A stretch of 64,000 bases of DNA from a virus: positions 35,754 through 99,753 of the IMG/VR virus record IMGVR_UViG_3300011113_000621. One strand, written 5' to 3'. Positions 41,546 through 48,908 of the stretch are shown piece by piece. Each line of letters opens with the position of its first letter. Position 1 is the first letter of the stretch. The translations under genes were made by a program, and so were the position numbers. The notes below the pieces were generated by a model, which had not been told where the DNA came from, ran no database searches, and saw only the letters and a list, made by a program, of their open reading frames with translations.

Positions 41546-42541
41546 TTAGATTTTGGCCGGACGGCATTCCTCGCCGTAGACTCTGGTAAAGACGTCTGCG
41601 ACTACTGGCCTGTCTAACTCAGGTGCAGCGGCAATTATGTTCGCGATTGCGAACTTAGTGCCGAAGGTTTTAGAGATATCGCGGAACGCGAGTAGCTCAC
41701 GCATTTGTGGTGCCCAACCGCATTCACCAGATTGTTGGCGACGTGATAGGTTTTGAGCAACTACAACTATCTGTTGTGGCGCTCCAAGCTTTTTAGCAAG
41801 CATGAAGTCAGTTGACATCTCAACTTGAAGTACGAAGCGAGATAGTAAAGCTTCTGAAAGTCTTACTCCAGGAGCGTTTGGATTTGTAGCAGCGATGACA
41901 TAGAAGCCTTCCTTGGCTTTGATGGTACCGCGCTCTGGATTGGCAGTGATAGTTAACTCATTAGTTCCATCCATGAGTGAATAGACACCTGAGAGAACCT
42001 TTGGATCGATGAGACCAATCTCATCAATGAACAGTGGGCGACCTTCCTCGGCAGCTTTTACAAGTGGACCATCTTCCCAGGTGAAACCACCTGAAGGAGT
42101 TTGGACGTATCCACCAATGAAGTCTGCAAGTTCAGCGTCACCTGTACCAAGTACAGAGATCACATTTGGAAATGCTGCCTGCACAAGCGCAGTCTTACCA
42201 CAACCAGGAGCACCATAGAGCAAGATGAATTGCATCTCTTGATGCGCCTTACGTAGAACTTGCACGTCATCGTGCTCGCCCCACTTGCGGGCATGGTACT
42301 TCTCGCCATTAGGGCGCATGTATGTCTCGTCACCGACGAGTGCATCTGCTGACACTACAGGGACCACCTTCTTGACTGTTGCACGAACGGCAACCTTACC
42401 CTGAGGTGTAACCATTGATTTAAGTTCAGAGGACACATCTTCATTGAGATGCTGACCTGCTGCCTTTAAGAATAGATCGCTAAGTTTAGGTGACGCACCT
42501 GGCGCCATTGAATCTAACTTATCTAATACTACTGTTGACAT
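41546..42541 (-). CDS. MoxR/CobS-type AAA+ ATPase
   Basis: 331 residues. Walker A YGAPGCGKTALVQ near residue 115, Walker B RPLFIDEIGLID, sensor-1 IAATNPNAP and arginine-finger region LLSRFVLQVEM. MoxR-family rings drive remodelling of VWA partner proteins; the partner is encoded next on the strand past the endonuclease. GACGAAAGGA precedes the ATG. Confidence 0.88.
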   Translation of the reverse strand: MSTVVLDKLDSMAPGASPKLSDLFLKAAGQHLNEDVSSELKSMVTPQGKVAVRATVKKVVPVVSADALVGDETYMRPNGEKYHARKWGEHDDVQVLRKAHQEMQFILLYGAPGCGKTALVQAAFPNVISVLGTGDAELADFIGGYVQTPSGGFTWEDGPLVKAAEEGRPLFIDEIGLIDPKVLSGVYSLMDGTNELTITANPERGTIKAKEGFYVIAATNPNAPGVRLSEALLSRFVLQVEMSTDFMLAKKLGAPQQIVVVAQNLSRRQQSGECGWAPQMRELLAFRDISKTFGTKFAIANIIAAAPELDRPVVADVFTRVYGEECRPAKI

Positions 42542-42568
42542 GTGGGTGTTTTCCTTTCGTCGTTGTTG

Positions 42569-43024
42569 TTAAGCGAATAACTTATCGCCGAAGCCTAAGG
42601 CTTTGCGAACACGGGTGATGCGACCTAGAACCTTGTAAGGGGTTCTTGAGTTGCGGATGTCTTCGAGATCTGCCAGTGATACCTCAACCACGAGTGGCTG
42701 CTTGAATAACTTATAACTGTGACTCTCAAGACGTGAGACTATAGTCTCAAGAAATGCTAGGCGAGACTCTGTAACTGATTTAGTATCCTCAAGAGAATAC
42801 TTTTTGAAGTTTCCGAACTCATCCTTTGCAAGAACTGGAAGCGCATATGTCTTCCACCCCCTGCGTGGGTGAAGGCTGGAAATTTGGCGGCGATACATCG
42901 TAGCGGGTACGTTGCGACCATCGCTGGTAAGCCCATCTGGAGTTAGAAGCATTTGGTATGTTTGAACACCAAGGCGAAACTCCATGTATAAGGCACTACC
43001 TATAACCTTGTCTTTATCCAACAT
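42569..43024 (-). CDS. hypothetical protein
   Basis: 151 residues, basic and strand-rich at the start (SALYMEFRLGVQTYQMLLTP), helical at the end. Upstream of and co-directional with the MoxR-like ATPase, so it may belong to the same system. Cassette GACGAAAGGAT, promoter 43054-43062. Confidence 0.6.
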   Translation of the reverse strand: MLDKDKVIGSALYMEFRLGVQTYQMLLTPDGLTSDGRNVPATMYRRQISSLHPRRGWKTYALPVLAKDEFGNFKKYSLEDTKSVTESRLAFLETIVSRLESHSYKLFKQPLVVEVSLADLEDIRNSRTPYKVLGRITRVRKALGFGDKLFA

Positions 43025-43053
43025 GGGTGTATCCTTTCGTCGTTTGAAGTACT

Positions 43054-43062
43054 ATTATATCA
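43054..43062 (-). promoter_or_regulatory. TGATATAAT promoter fused to stop codon
   Basis: TGATATAATAGTAC TTCAAACGACGAAAGG; the TGA ends 43060-43248. Confidence 0.85.
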
Positions 43063-43248
43063 GGAACGTAGGTCCTGAATGAAACTTGTTAGAGCGTCAG
43101 TGACCGCGTCACCGAGGTAGGCATTGAGTTCATCAAGTTGCTCTTGAGTAAGCTCTTCGATTTCTTCCTCATCGTTCATATAGTTGACCATGTCAATAAG
43201 GTCACCGAACGTGAGCTTGAACTCGTAGACTATTGAGTCGTTGTTCAT
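43060..43248 (-). CDS. acidic small protein
   Basis: 62 residues, many Glu/Asp (DEEEIEELTQEQLDEL), amphipathic helices. GACGAAAGGATGCCC before ATG, promoter 43278-43286. Ends in TCC TGA. Confidence 0.65.
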   Translation of the reverse strand: MNNDSIVYEFKLTFGDLIDMVNYMNDEEEIEELTQEQLDELNAYLGDAVTDALTSFIQDLRS

Positions 43249-43277
43249 TGGGCATCCTTTCGTCGTTTGGAAATACT

Positions 43278-43286
43278 ATTATATCA
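43278..43286 (-). promoter_or_regulatory. TGATATAAT promoter
   Basis: TGATATAATAGTATTTCC AAACGACGAAAGG. Confidence 0.85.
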
Positions 43287-43302
43287 GGTATAAGCTTTAG
43301 AG

Positions 43303-43381
43303 ATACGCAGGGGACCGGAATTGTTTCCGACCCTCTAGAGTCTTAAGTCGTTCAGGTGACCACCGGGTCGACCCTGCGTAT
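43303..43381 (-). ncRNA. candidate structured small RNA with 10-bp closing helix
   Basis: ATACGCAGGG (43372-43381) pairs perfectly with CCCTGCGTAT (43303-43312). Inside are GGTGGTCACC and CGGAAACAATTCCG stems. The -10 at 43388-43396 predicts transcription to start at or beside 43381, the first base of the helix. No ribosome site or open frame. No clear terminator before the next promoter at 43286. Confidence 0.65.
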
Positions 43382-43387
43382 AGTACT

Positions 43388-43396
43388 ATTATATCA
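43388..43396 (-). promoter_or_regulatory. TGATATAAT promoter of the 43303-43381 RNA
   Basis: TGATATAATAGTAC, six bases before the closing helix. Confidence 0.75.
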
Positions 43397-43447
43397 GGTT
43401 AGAAGCGTACTCGCGAGTAATATAGGGTTTTGCTATTCCTATATACC

Positions 43448-43456
43448 TGATATAAT
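43448..43456 (+). promoter_or_regulatory. TGATATAAT promoter, plus strand
   Basis: Same motif as the minus-strand cassettes but reversed, with a ~55-base leader (ACCACGGGAAACC...) ending in AGGGACC before the 43516 ATG. Divergent from the small-RNA promoter ~50 bp away. Confidence 0.85.
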
Positions 43457-43515
43457 AGATACCACGGGAAACCAGCCGGCCAACCGAAGACACAGAGACG
43501 AAGGGTAGGGACCAA

Positions 43516-43848
43516 ATGTCCAGCACCGCAGTTCGTACTACAGTGACCGAGGTCACTGTTACAAAGACAGTGCGCCACCTCAATAAGAGCGTGGATGCAA
43601 TTGTCAAGGCATTCGCCAAAACCAAAGAGGACTTGAAAGTTCTCGAAGCACAGAAGAAAGCTCTTGAAGAGCAGATTCGCAATCTGATGGACGGCGCTTC
43701 AGTCGGATACATCAATGGAGTAAAGCGTGTTGAGATTCTTGACCGCAAGCTCACCAAGGTCGACCGCAAGAAGCTTCAGGAAGCTTATCCAGAAGCATAC
43801 GAGGCGACTCTTACAACAACTGAATATACAATTGTTGACGCTGAATAA
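43516..43848 (+). CDS. coiled-coil hypothetical protein
   Basis: 110 residues, the only plus-strand gene in this part. Thr/Val-rich start (TAVRTTVTEVTVTKTVRHL), a heptad helix (EDLKVLEAQKKALEEQIRNL), then DRKKLQEAYPEAYEATLTTT, an ending seen in several actinophage proteins. Function unknown. Confidence 0.75.
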   Translation: MSSTAVRTTVTEVTVTKTVRHLNKSVDAIVKAFAKTKEDLKVLEAQKKALEEQIRNLMDGASVGYINGVKRVEILDRKLTKVDRKKLQEAYPEAYEATLTTTEYTIVDAE

Positions 43849-43865
43849 TCTCAGCTAAAACTAAG

Positions 43866-43891
43866 AAACCCCTAGCGAAAGCTAGGGGTTT
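43866..43891 (+). terminator. intrinsic terminator, GAAA loop
   Basis: AAACCCCTAGC GAAA GCTAGGGGTTT followed by TCTTTTT on the plus strand. Confidence 0.92.
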
Positions 43892-43903
43892 TCTTTTTAC
43901 TTC

Positions 43904-44128
43904 TTACTCTCCGGGGTTTATAACACCTGACGCACAGTCGAGACAAACAAGCCAAACGTCTTCTTCGTCTTCAATGCAGATAACGCAGGGAAAGAACTTT
44001 CGCATTTCAAATCCAACAACCACATCGCAATTAGCACACTGCGCATCAACAAGAAACTCCGCTAGTCCTTCAGAGCCAGTGGCGCGCACTGCATCTGGAG
44101 TCTCCGCTACGTATAGCTCAATTGCCAT
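43904..44128 (-). CDS. small zinc-ribbon protein
   Basis: 74 residues with CANCDVVVG, CVIC and CLDC: three CxxC pairs. The ATG at 44128 lacks a clear ribosome site; GGAG lies 28 bases upstream, so an internal start is possible. Confidence 0.6.
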   Translation of the reverse strand: MAIELYVAETPDAVRATGSEGLAEFLVDAQCANCDVVVGFEMRKFFPCVICIEDEEDVWLVCLDCASGVINPGE

Positions 44129-44147
44129 ACGTCAAACCGTAATTGGT

Positions 44148-44840
44148 TTATACGTCTCCAACTAGGTTACGGATCTTCCTTTGCAGGAGCTCAAGCTCTG
44201 CCTTGGTTGCTGCAAGCTCTTCCTGTAGGGAAGATGTTCGCTCTGTCACGAGCTTTTCAATTAGGTAATCAATCACGGGGCTTTTTGATAGTTCCTCGTT
44301 AGATTGAGTAATCTCTTGCTTAACGATCTTCCTATTTTTAGAGTTTCTAACTCCAGGCTTACGTCCGCTTGTGTCCGTGAGTATGATTCCTGGGACTGCT
44401 TCAGTAATGGTTCTCTCCGGAACCTCACCTGCAGGAGCCCACCACAACATTGCCTGTAAGGCTCTAACCTTTAAGCCATTGGCTCTAACAGTGCGTTCCT
44501 TTTGTGTTTCAGCTCGAGTGGAAACTCTACCTTGCTTGTTAAGCTCCATTAGATAAAGTCGAACTTGATTTACGTCGAGTGTTTTGCCAAGCTTAGTTTC
44601 AATAAGCTTAGTTATTTCTATAGTGGTAAGTGGTTGAGCACTTTCCTCAAGAATTATAGCTATCAAATCAACAAGTAAAACCTTATCGCTCTTAACTTGC
44701 TCGATATGGTTCCTGAGCTTTTCAGGAAGCGATCTGCGAATCGGAGTTGTCTCCTGTTCATTGGTAGCCTGCAATATTGGTTGACTCGATGAGAGTTCAA
44801 CCGGAGTAGTGAATCTTGCTATGTGTTTTATTTTCGGCAT
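44148..44840 (-). CDS. winged-helix regulator with C-terminal coiled coil
   Basis: 230 residues from ATG at 44840. Winged-helix-like region around LVDLIAIILEESAQPLTTIE and TLDVNQVRLYLMELNKQGRV; basic middle (GRKPGVRNSKNRK); C-terminal leucine coiled coil (LQEELAATKAELELLQRKIR). TGTTATAAT ends seven bases before the ATG, so the mRNA is probably leaderless and the longer GTG/ATG frame at 44870 is not used. Likely a dimeric DNA-binding protein. Confidence 0.7.
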   Translation of the reverse strand: MPKIKHIARFTTPVELSSSQPILQATNEQETTPIRRSLPEKLRNHIEQVKSDKVLLVDLIAIILEESAQPLTTIEITKLIETKLGKTLDVNQVRLYLMELNKQGRVSTRAETQKERTVRANGLKVRALQAMLWWAPAGEVPERTITEAVPGIILTDTSGRKPGVRNSKNRKIVKQEITQSNEELSKSPVIDYLIEKLVTERTSSLQEELAATKAELELLQRKIRNLVGDV

Positions 44841-44847
44841 GAGATCA

Positions 44848-44856
44848 ATTATAACA
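44848..44856 (-). promoter_or_regulatory. TGTTATAAT leaderless promoter
   Basis: TGTTATAAT followed by TGATCTC and the 44840 ATG. Confidence 0.75.
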
Positions 44857-44967
44857 GGAAAGGTGCTCAAAATTCGGCAAGGCCAAAAAAATAGTTTTAG
44901 GGGTTTTAGGGGTTTAGAGGCTTTGGAGGCTTTAGCCCGGAGACTTCTTAGTTCTTACACGGAAGTA

Positions 44968-44990
44968 AATTTTTGCAACTTGCAAAAATT
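44968..44990. repeat. 23-bp perfect palindrome
   Basis: AATTTTTGCAA-C-TTGCAAAAATT, 11-bp arms around one base, in the 202-bp gap (44841-45042) between the regulator and endolysin genes. The same gap has a plus-strand run of TTTTAGGGG repeats (~44896-44935). Operator or replication element is possible; nothing else is seen in the gap. Confidence 0.7.
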
Positions 44991-45042
44991 CTACAGCCTA
45001 TTTGGACAAAAGTAAAATTACGGAACAAAACGGACACTGCAG

Positions 45043-45834
45043 CTAAGCATCGAGCTTGAACTTCCGTGTTCGTTCGCCAAGAAGTTGCAAGCTGGCCCGA
45101 TCGGGAATTCCTGATGCGTCAGCTCCAACCCGTCCGGTGATTCGTTGCCAGCGTGCATAGGCGCTCTTAGTTTGTCCGTCGAACATGTCGGGAGTTTCCC
45201 CTATGAGACCCGTCACCTGTTTTAGGGCAAGCTGTACCAGACCGATGTCCTTGTTACGTCGTCCAGGCGTTACCCGTCTCACATCTACTATAGGGGCAGG
45301 CTGACCCGTCTCTTGTTTTATTGTTGGGGCAGGCTGCACTCTCGCAAACGCGAGAATCTCATGCCCGTCACGTATCCGTCTAAATACACCCCGCAGGCTG
45401 GGGTCTGATTTGGCAAGCCCGCTTGACACATCACCCTCAATGGTTCCGACCAGGCCTGCGGTCTCCCACTCCCTAACGTCAGCTACCAGGCCAACGTGCA
45501 TAGTCTGAAAAGGCGAGCCCGTCGCAAACACAAAGAACACGATGTCACCAGGCTGGGGTTTTTCTACGACCCGTCTGGCTTTTATAAACTCCGCAAGCCC
45601 GCTGGCTGGGTATGTCACACTTGGAATGATCAAGCCTGCGTCATGAAACACGCAGTCAATAAACGCGCCCGCCCATGTTACTCCGGAGTAACCAACACGC
45701 TCGGAGAACTCCGCCCGTCCTCCTTGAGGGACGTAGCCTAACCAGGCTGCTGCCGTCTCAAGTTGAGGAGCGTCAGGCTGCGTAGTGCGTAAGAAGAATT
45801 TTTTCCAGTTCATTAACAAGTGTCTCTGCCTCAT
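45043..45834 (-). CDS. endolysin: CHAP/NlpC-like amidase plus peptidoglycan-binding domain
   Basis: 263 residues. Catalytic part: GYSGVTWAGAFIDCVFHDAG with the nucleophile Cys, KPQPGDIVFFVF, and HVGLVADV with the His, the order of CHAP/NlpC-P60 cysteine hydrolases. C-terminal PG_binding_1 (DIGLVQLALKQVTGLIGETP, DGQTKSAYARWQRITG). No signal peptide, so it needs a holin; one is at 46962. Start could be this ATG or the next (45813, MNWKKFF); neither has a strong ribosome site. Confidence 0.82.
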   Translation of the reverse strand: MRQRHLLMNWKKFFLRTTQPDAPQLETAAAWLGYVPQGGRAEFSERVGYSGVTWAGAFIDCVFHDAGLIIPSVTYPASGLAEFIKARRVVEKPQPGDIVFFVFATGSPFQTMHVGLVADVREWETAGLVGTIEGDVSSGLAKSDPSLRGVFRRIRDGHEILAFARVQPAPTIKQETGQPAPIVDVRRVTPGRRNKDIGLVQLALKQVTGLIGETPDMFDGQTKSAYARWQRITGRVGADASGIPDRASLQLLGERTRKFKLDA

Positions 45835-45955
45835 TTGCTCTAGCCGTTAGGCGAATGTGCTCTTCACGAGTTGCAGCAAGCTCAACGTCATTGATAAGTT
45901 TAGCCGCATGTTCACGCATTAGAAATAGGGTCTCCTCAAGCTGGGTTATCGTCAT
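45773..45955 (-). CDS. small coiled-coil protein
   Basis: 60 residues, one long heptad helix (LEETLFLMREHAAKLINDVE, NEAETLVNELEKIL). Overlaps both the small-terminase-like gene (20 bases) and the endolysin. Could be a lysis regulator; unknown. Confidence 0.6.
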   Translation of the reverse strand: MTITQLEETLFLMREHAAKLINDVELAATREEHIRLTARANEAETLVNELEKILLTHYAA

Positions 45956-46868
45956 CGCCTGTGATCTCCTGTGCGTCCTCTATATTTGAGTTGTCACTTG
46001 CCGTCTCTGGGTCTAACGCTCGATCAACGATCTCTCCTGCAACGATAAGAGCGCCCGCCTTTAATCGCTCGAGTCTCTCGGCGATAATCTCAGACGCTGG
46101 CCTGTCGTTAGTTAAAACCGTCGCGTCTAACTCTATACCGCCGCGGACTCCCGCGCGATCTAGAATCTCCGTAGATGCTTTTAATCTTACTGGCTCACTG
46201 GTGGCGTATTGCATTAACTCCTCGAGAGCATCAACCGCATATGGAGCGGATTGCACCAGCTTCTTACGAGCACGCTCAATCTCGTCACTCGGTCTCTTGG
46301 CGACATGACGTAGGTGAACACGACACATGCCGGAGTCCTTGGGGCGTCCGCTTGTCCAGAGCATGCAGCGTATCCCGTCATCTTTAATATACGTGCAGCG
46401 AGTTGGAAGCGCGGTCGGTCTTCTCTTCTCGGTGGCAATTGGGTTATCCTGCTCGGCCATCCACATCTTGGTGGCACCAAGGACCCAGGTAGGAACAAGG
46501 TTATCCGAGGCAGGCTCTGCAATTAGGTCCATGCCTGAAAGGTAATCTGAGTTGATGTTGCCTGGATCAACCATGATCGGTTTCTTCTCCGCTAGGGAGA
46601 GAAGGCGACGCTGCTTAACCATGTCCTTTGATCTCGCCATGATGAGACCAGTGGGTACGCCGTTGGATGCATAGACCGTATCCCAGCCAAGTTGGTTGGA
46701 TCTTAGGATGGATCTGTTTTCAAAGGTATCCTCACAAACACCGCGCTCTGACTCGATGATTCCAAGTGAGCCGAGATCCGGGCGAAGGTTTACACCTTCC
46801 TCAAGAATTAAAAAGTCAGGAGCGTCTTCGCTATCGCTACTCTGTGATGCAAGTTCTCTGCTGCTCAT
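45936..46868 (-). CDS. small terminase-like protein
   Basis: 310 residues. Residues ~150-190 hold a Cys/His set (RCTYIKDDGIRCMLW, MCRVHLRHV). Residues ~205-260 (RKKLVQSAPYAVDALEELMQ, VRLKASTEILDRAGVRGGIE) match the HTH-bearing segment of actinophage small terminases, which bind the packaging site and deliver it to TerL. It is ~22 kb from the large subunit, which is unusual. Leaderless start: TACAAT, six bases, ATG. Confidence 0.65.
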   Translation of the reverse strand: MSSRELASQSSDSEDAPDFLILEEGVNLRPDLGSLGIIESERGVCEDTFENRSILRSNQLGWDTVYASNGVPTGLIMARSKDMVKQRRLLSLAEKKPIMVDPGNINSDYLSGMDLIAEPASDNLVPTWVLGATKMWMAEQDNPIATEKRRPTALPTRCTYIKDDGIRCMLWTSGRPKDSGMCRVHLRHVAKRPSDEIERARKKLVQSAPYAVDALEELMQYATSEPVRLKASTEILDRAGVRGGIELDATVLTNDRPASEIIAERLERLKAGALIVAGEIVDRALDPETASDNSNIEDAQEITGDDDNPA

Positions 46869-46900
46869 AGTTCAATTGTACATATGAGTTAAAAAAGAGA

Positions 46901-46941
46901 CAGTCTCCAACTCAGGGGGAGAGGACTAGAGCTGGAGACTG
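46901..46941 (-). terminator. intrinsic terminator after holin gene
   Basis: CAGTCTCCAGCTC/GAGTTGGAGACTG stem, then TCTCTTTTTT on the minus strand. Confidence 0.9.
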
Positions 46942-46961
46942 CCTGTTCTAGATTTTGAGGC

Positions 46962-47147
46962 TTACGCCTTCTTACCGAATGCGGTGTCGCTTGGATTTAG
47001 GTAGCGAAGAATTACTGGAAGGACAGCCGCGAGGCCAGCCTTAGCAATGTCCGCTGGATCAGTGACGCCAGCCATGTAGACTGCAATTCCTGCGGCAAGA
47101 AATGAACGTGCCCAGGATGCTGCCATAGCTTTTAGTTCTTTTGACAT
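46962..47147 (-). CDS. holin
   Basis: 61 residues: a basic start, ARSFLAAGIAVYMAGVTDPA helix, then DIAKAGLAAVLPVILRYLNP, the standard short actinophage holin pattern with two membrane helices. AAAAGGAG precedes the ATG, and TGAGTCA/TGACTCA hairpin (47160-47179) covers the leader. It forms the membrane lesions that release the CHAP endolysin encoded downstream. Confidence 0.8.
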   Translation of the reverse strand: MSKELKAMAASWARSFLAAGIAVYMAGVTDPADIAKAGLAAVLPVILRYLNPSDTAFGKKA

Positions 47148-47274
47148 GTAGTCTCCTTTTGAGTCAGGGGATTGACTCAGGGAAATTCTACATGGGTGTT
47201 GGAAAGTTTATTTGGGAAGTCGAATCAGAAACCCGCGCTTTTAAGGTATGTAGAAACAGTATAATGAAACTGCT

Positions 47275-47547
47275 TCAAACACCCGCCGGGAGTATGGGAT
47301 CATCTCCGTTTATCACGTCAATGGCTCTGCGCAACCCCAAGGTATAAAGCGAGTCATCGTTAGGTACTTCCGTCTCCCAGTCAACCATCATCTTTGATAA
47401 CTCAGAGCTAAGATACTCCTGCCACTTGTCAAAGGCAGCAAATATCTCAAGCTCAAGTTCACCTGGGTGGACTGGTGGATCACTGAGCTGCTTAGAGATC
47501 TTGGCGTAAAGCTCAAGAGCAATTACGTCTTTCTTCTTTGGTGTCAT
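47275..47547 (-). CDS. helical hypothetical protein
   Basis: 90 residues, VIALELYAKISKQL then a PPVHPGELELEIFAAFDKWQ segment, acidic. AAGGAG before the ATG; overlaps the upstream stop by four bases. No family recognised. Confidence 0.6.
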   Translation of the reverse strand: MTPKKKDVIALELYAKISKQLSDPPVHPGELELEIFAAFDKWQEYLSSELSKMMVDWETEVPNDDSLYTLGLRRAIDVINGDDPILPAGV

Positions 47548-47756
47548 TTTTTCTCCTTGTTTTTAGTAACCGTCACGTCCTTGGGTTTCCATGACTTATT
47601 ACATGAACACCCACATATCCACAACTTATCAAACCACGCGATTTCGTGAGCGCAGTTTTCGTGAATCCCCTCCTGGCAAAAACCACAAGGCTTCTCTCGG
47701 TGGATAATCTCTCTGGTGCCAAACCACTCGTTGTGATTATTAGGTTCTCTACTCAA
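47544..47756 (-). CDS. cysteine-rich small protein
   Basis: 70 residues: CGFCQEGIHENCAHE then WICGCSCNKSW, six or seven zinc-type ligands, and a basic tail. TTG start eight bases inside the upstream gene; weak ribosome site. Confidence 0.6.
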   Translation of the reverse strand: MSREPNNHNEWFGTREIIHREKPCGFCQEGIHENCAHEIAWFDKLWICGCSCNKSWKPKDVTVTKNKEKK

Positions 47757-48462
47757 CGCGCAACACCGTCCCCTTATGATGAAGAACCTTTACCTGAGGA
47801 TCCAGCATTATCTTGAATCCGGCCTCCTTAGCATTTTCACACCAGGCATAGTCCTCACCCATGTTTACCTCAAAACCAATTTCCTCCTGCCAAAGCATGT
47901 GGCGAATCTTGAACCAGGGGCGAGGCATCTTTTCAAAGACTCCCTGCTTCATTGCAACAAACCCAAAGCCAACGCCGCCGACCTCGATTGGATCCCAGTC
48001 AATGAGTAGATCTTTCTTGTTGGTCTTTTGTGGTCGACCAAACTTGTCTGGAAAGTTCACCGCGACCGTCCCATTAGGGTGCGTCTGGTAGACTCCAGAG
48101 ATGATGTCATGCTCTGACTCGTAGATCTGTAAGAACTGTTCAGGCGTCCACTCAATATCTGAGTCAATCCAAAAGATCTTCCTGTAGGTGTATTTTCCGC
48201 CGCCAATGTCTCTCGTCTTCCAGTTATGTCCAAAGGAATCAGTTGCAACCATCTCACGAGTGCTAGGGATAAACGAACCTGATTTATGAAGCAGGTGATA
48301 TGAAATCCCCTTCTCATTGAGAACCTTGGTCGTCTCAACCAGACTTGTCACATACTCGGGGACAAAGGAAAATGCAGGTGTCGCAATCAGAACGTCATAG
48401 TGAACTACGTCCGCCTTGACTATGGGAAGCTCATTTATCTGACTCACACTGATACTCTGCAC
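47749..48462 (-). CDS. GT-A type glycosyltransferase
   Basis: 237 residues. VLIATPAFSFVPEYVTSLVE opens a Rossmann-like fold; FWIDSDIEWTPEQF holds the DxD metal motif (Asp100, Asp102); GEDYAWCENAKEAGFKIMLD and HHKG give the acceptor-side residues. It should transfer a sugar from a nucleotide-sugar to DNA, protein or a surface structure. Phage glycosyltransferases may modify virion proteins or shield DNA. Overlaps the upstream gene by 19 bases. Confidence 0.8.
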   Translation of the reverse strand: MQSISVSQINELPIVKADVVHYDVLIATPAFSFVPEYVTSLVETTKVLNEKGISYHLLHKSGSFIPSTREMVATDSFGHNWKTRDIGGGKYTYRKIFWIDSDIEWTPEQFLQIYESEHDIISGVYQTHPNGTVAVNFPDKFGRPQKTNKKDLLIDWDPIEVGGVGFGFVAMKQGVFEKMPRPWFKIRHMLWQEEIGFEVNMGEDYAWCENAKEAGFKIMLDPQVKVLHHKGTVLRVE

Positions 48463-48908
48463 TCATCACAAAGCAACGCGTCAAACCCAGTTGCATAATC
48501 CGCACTAAAGCCATTTTGAGTCACAGGCACGGGAGTAACCCGTTTATCCGAGGAACCGCAACGTGCACACTCTAATGAAACAATCCACTCAACCTTACGA
48601 CCAGCCTCAAGGCAGGCAGAGATCCCACGGGTTAATGCATGCATCGGTCCTGCGCCCTCAGTCTTACGTAGGAACATTCTTGTGTCCTCTGCCTCAAGGA
48701 CAGGTGTGATCTTCTTGCAAGGGCACATCATGGCACTGGGCTTACACACAAGTATTCCATTGTAGGTTGTGTGCTTGCTTACCGCATGACCACAGACGCA
48801 AACCCGTCTATCCCTCTTGGTCTTACTCTTGCGTGTAAGTTTTTGATCTACCTCTCGAGCTTCCTCGACAGATATTCCCATTGCCTCAAGGGCGTTTTTC
48901 TTAGACAC
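48444..48908 (-). CDS. zinc-rich hypothetical protein
   Basis: 154 residues from GTG at 48908. CVCGHAVSKHT, MCPCKK, CARCGSSDK and CDEC provide several CxC/CxxC pairs. The GTG overlaps the upstream gene's stop by eight bases. Function unknown. Confidence 0.6.
   Translation of the reverse strand: MSKKNALEAMGISVEEAREVDQKLTRKSKTKRDRRVCVCGHAVSKHTTYNGILVCKPSAMMCPCKKITPVLEAEDTRMFLRKTEGAGPMHALTRGISACLEAGRKVEWIVSLECARCGSSDKRVTPVPVTQNGFSADYATGFDALLCDECRVSV

Noticed and set aside
43389-43769. 126-codon minus frame opposite the 43516 gene
   Set aside because: Antisense shadow of a well-supported plus-strand gene with promoter, ribosome site and terminator.
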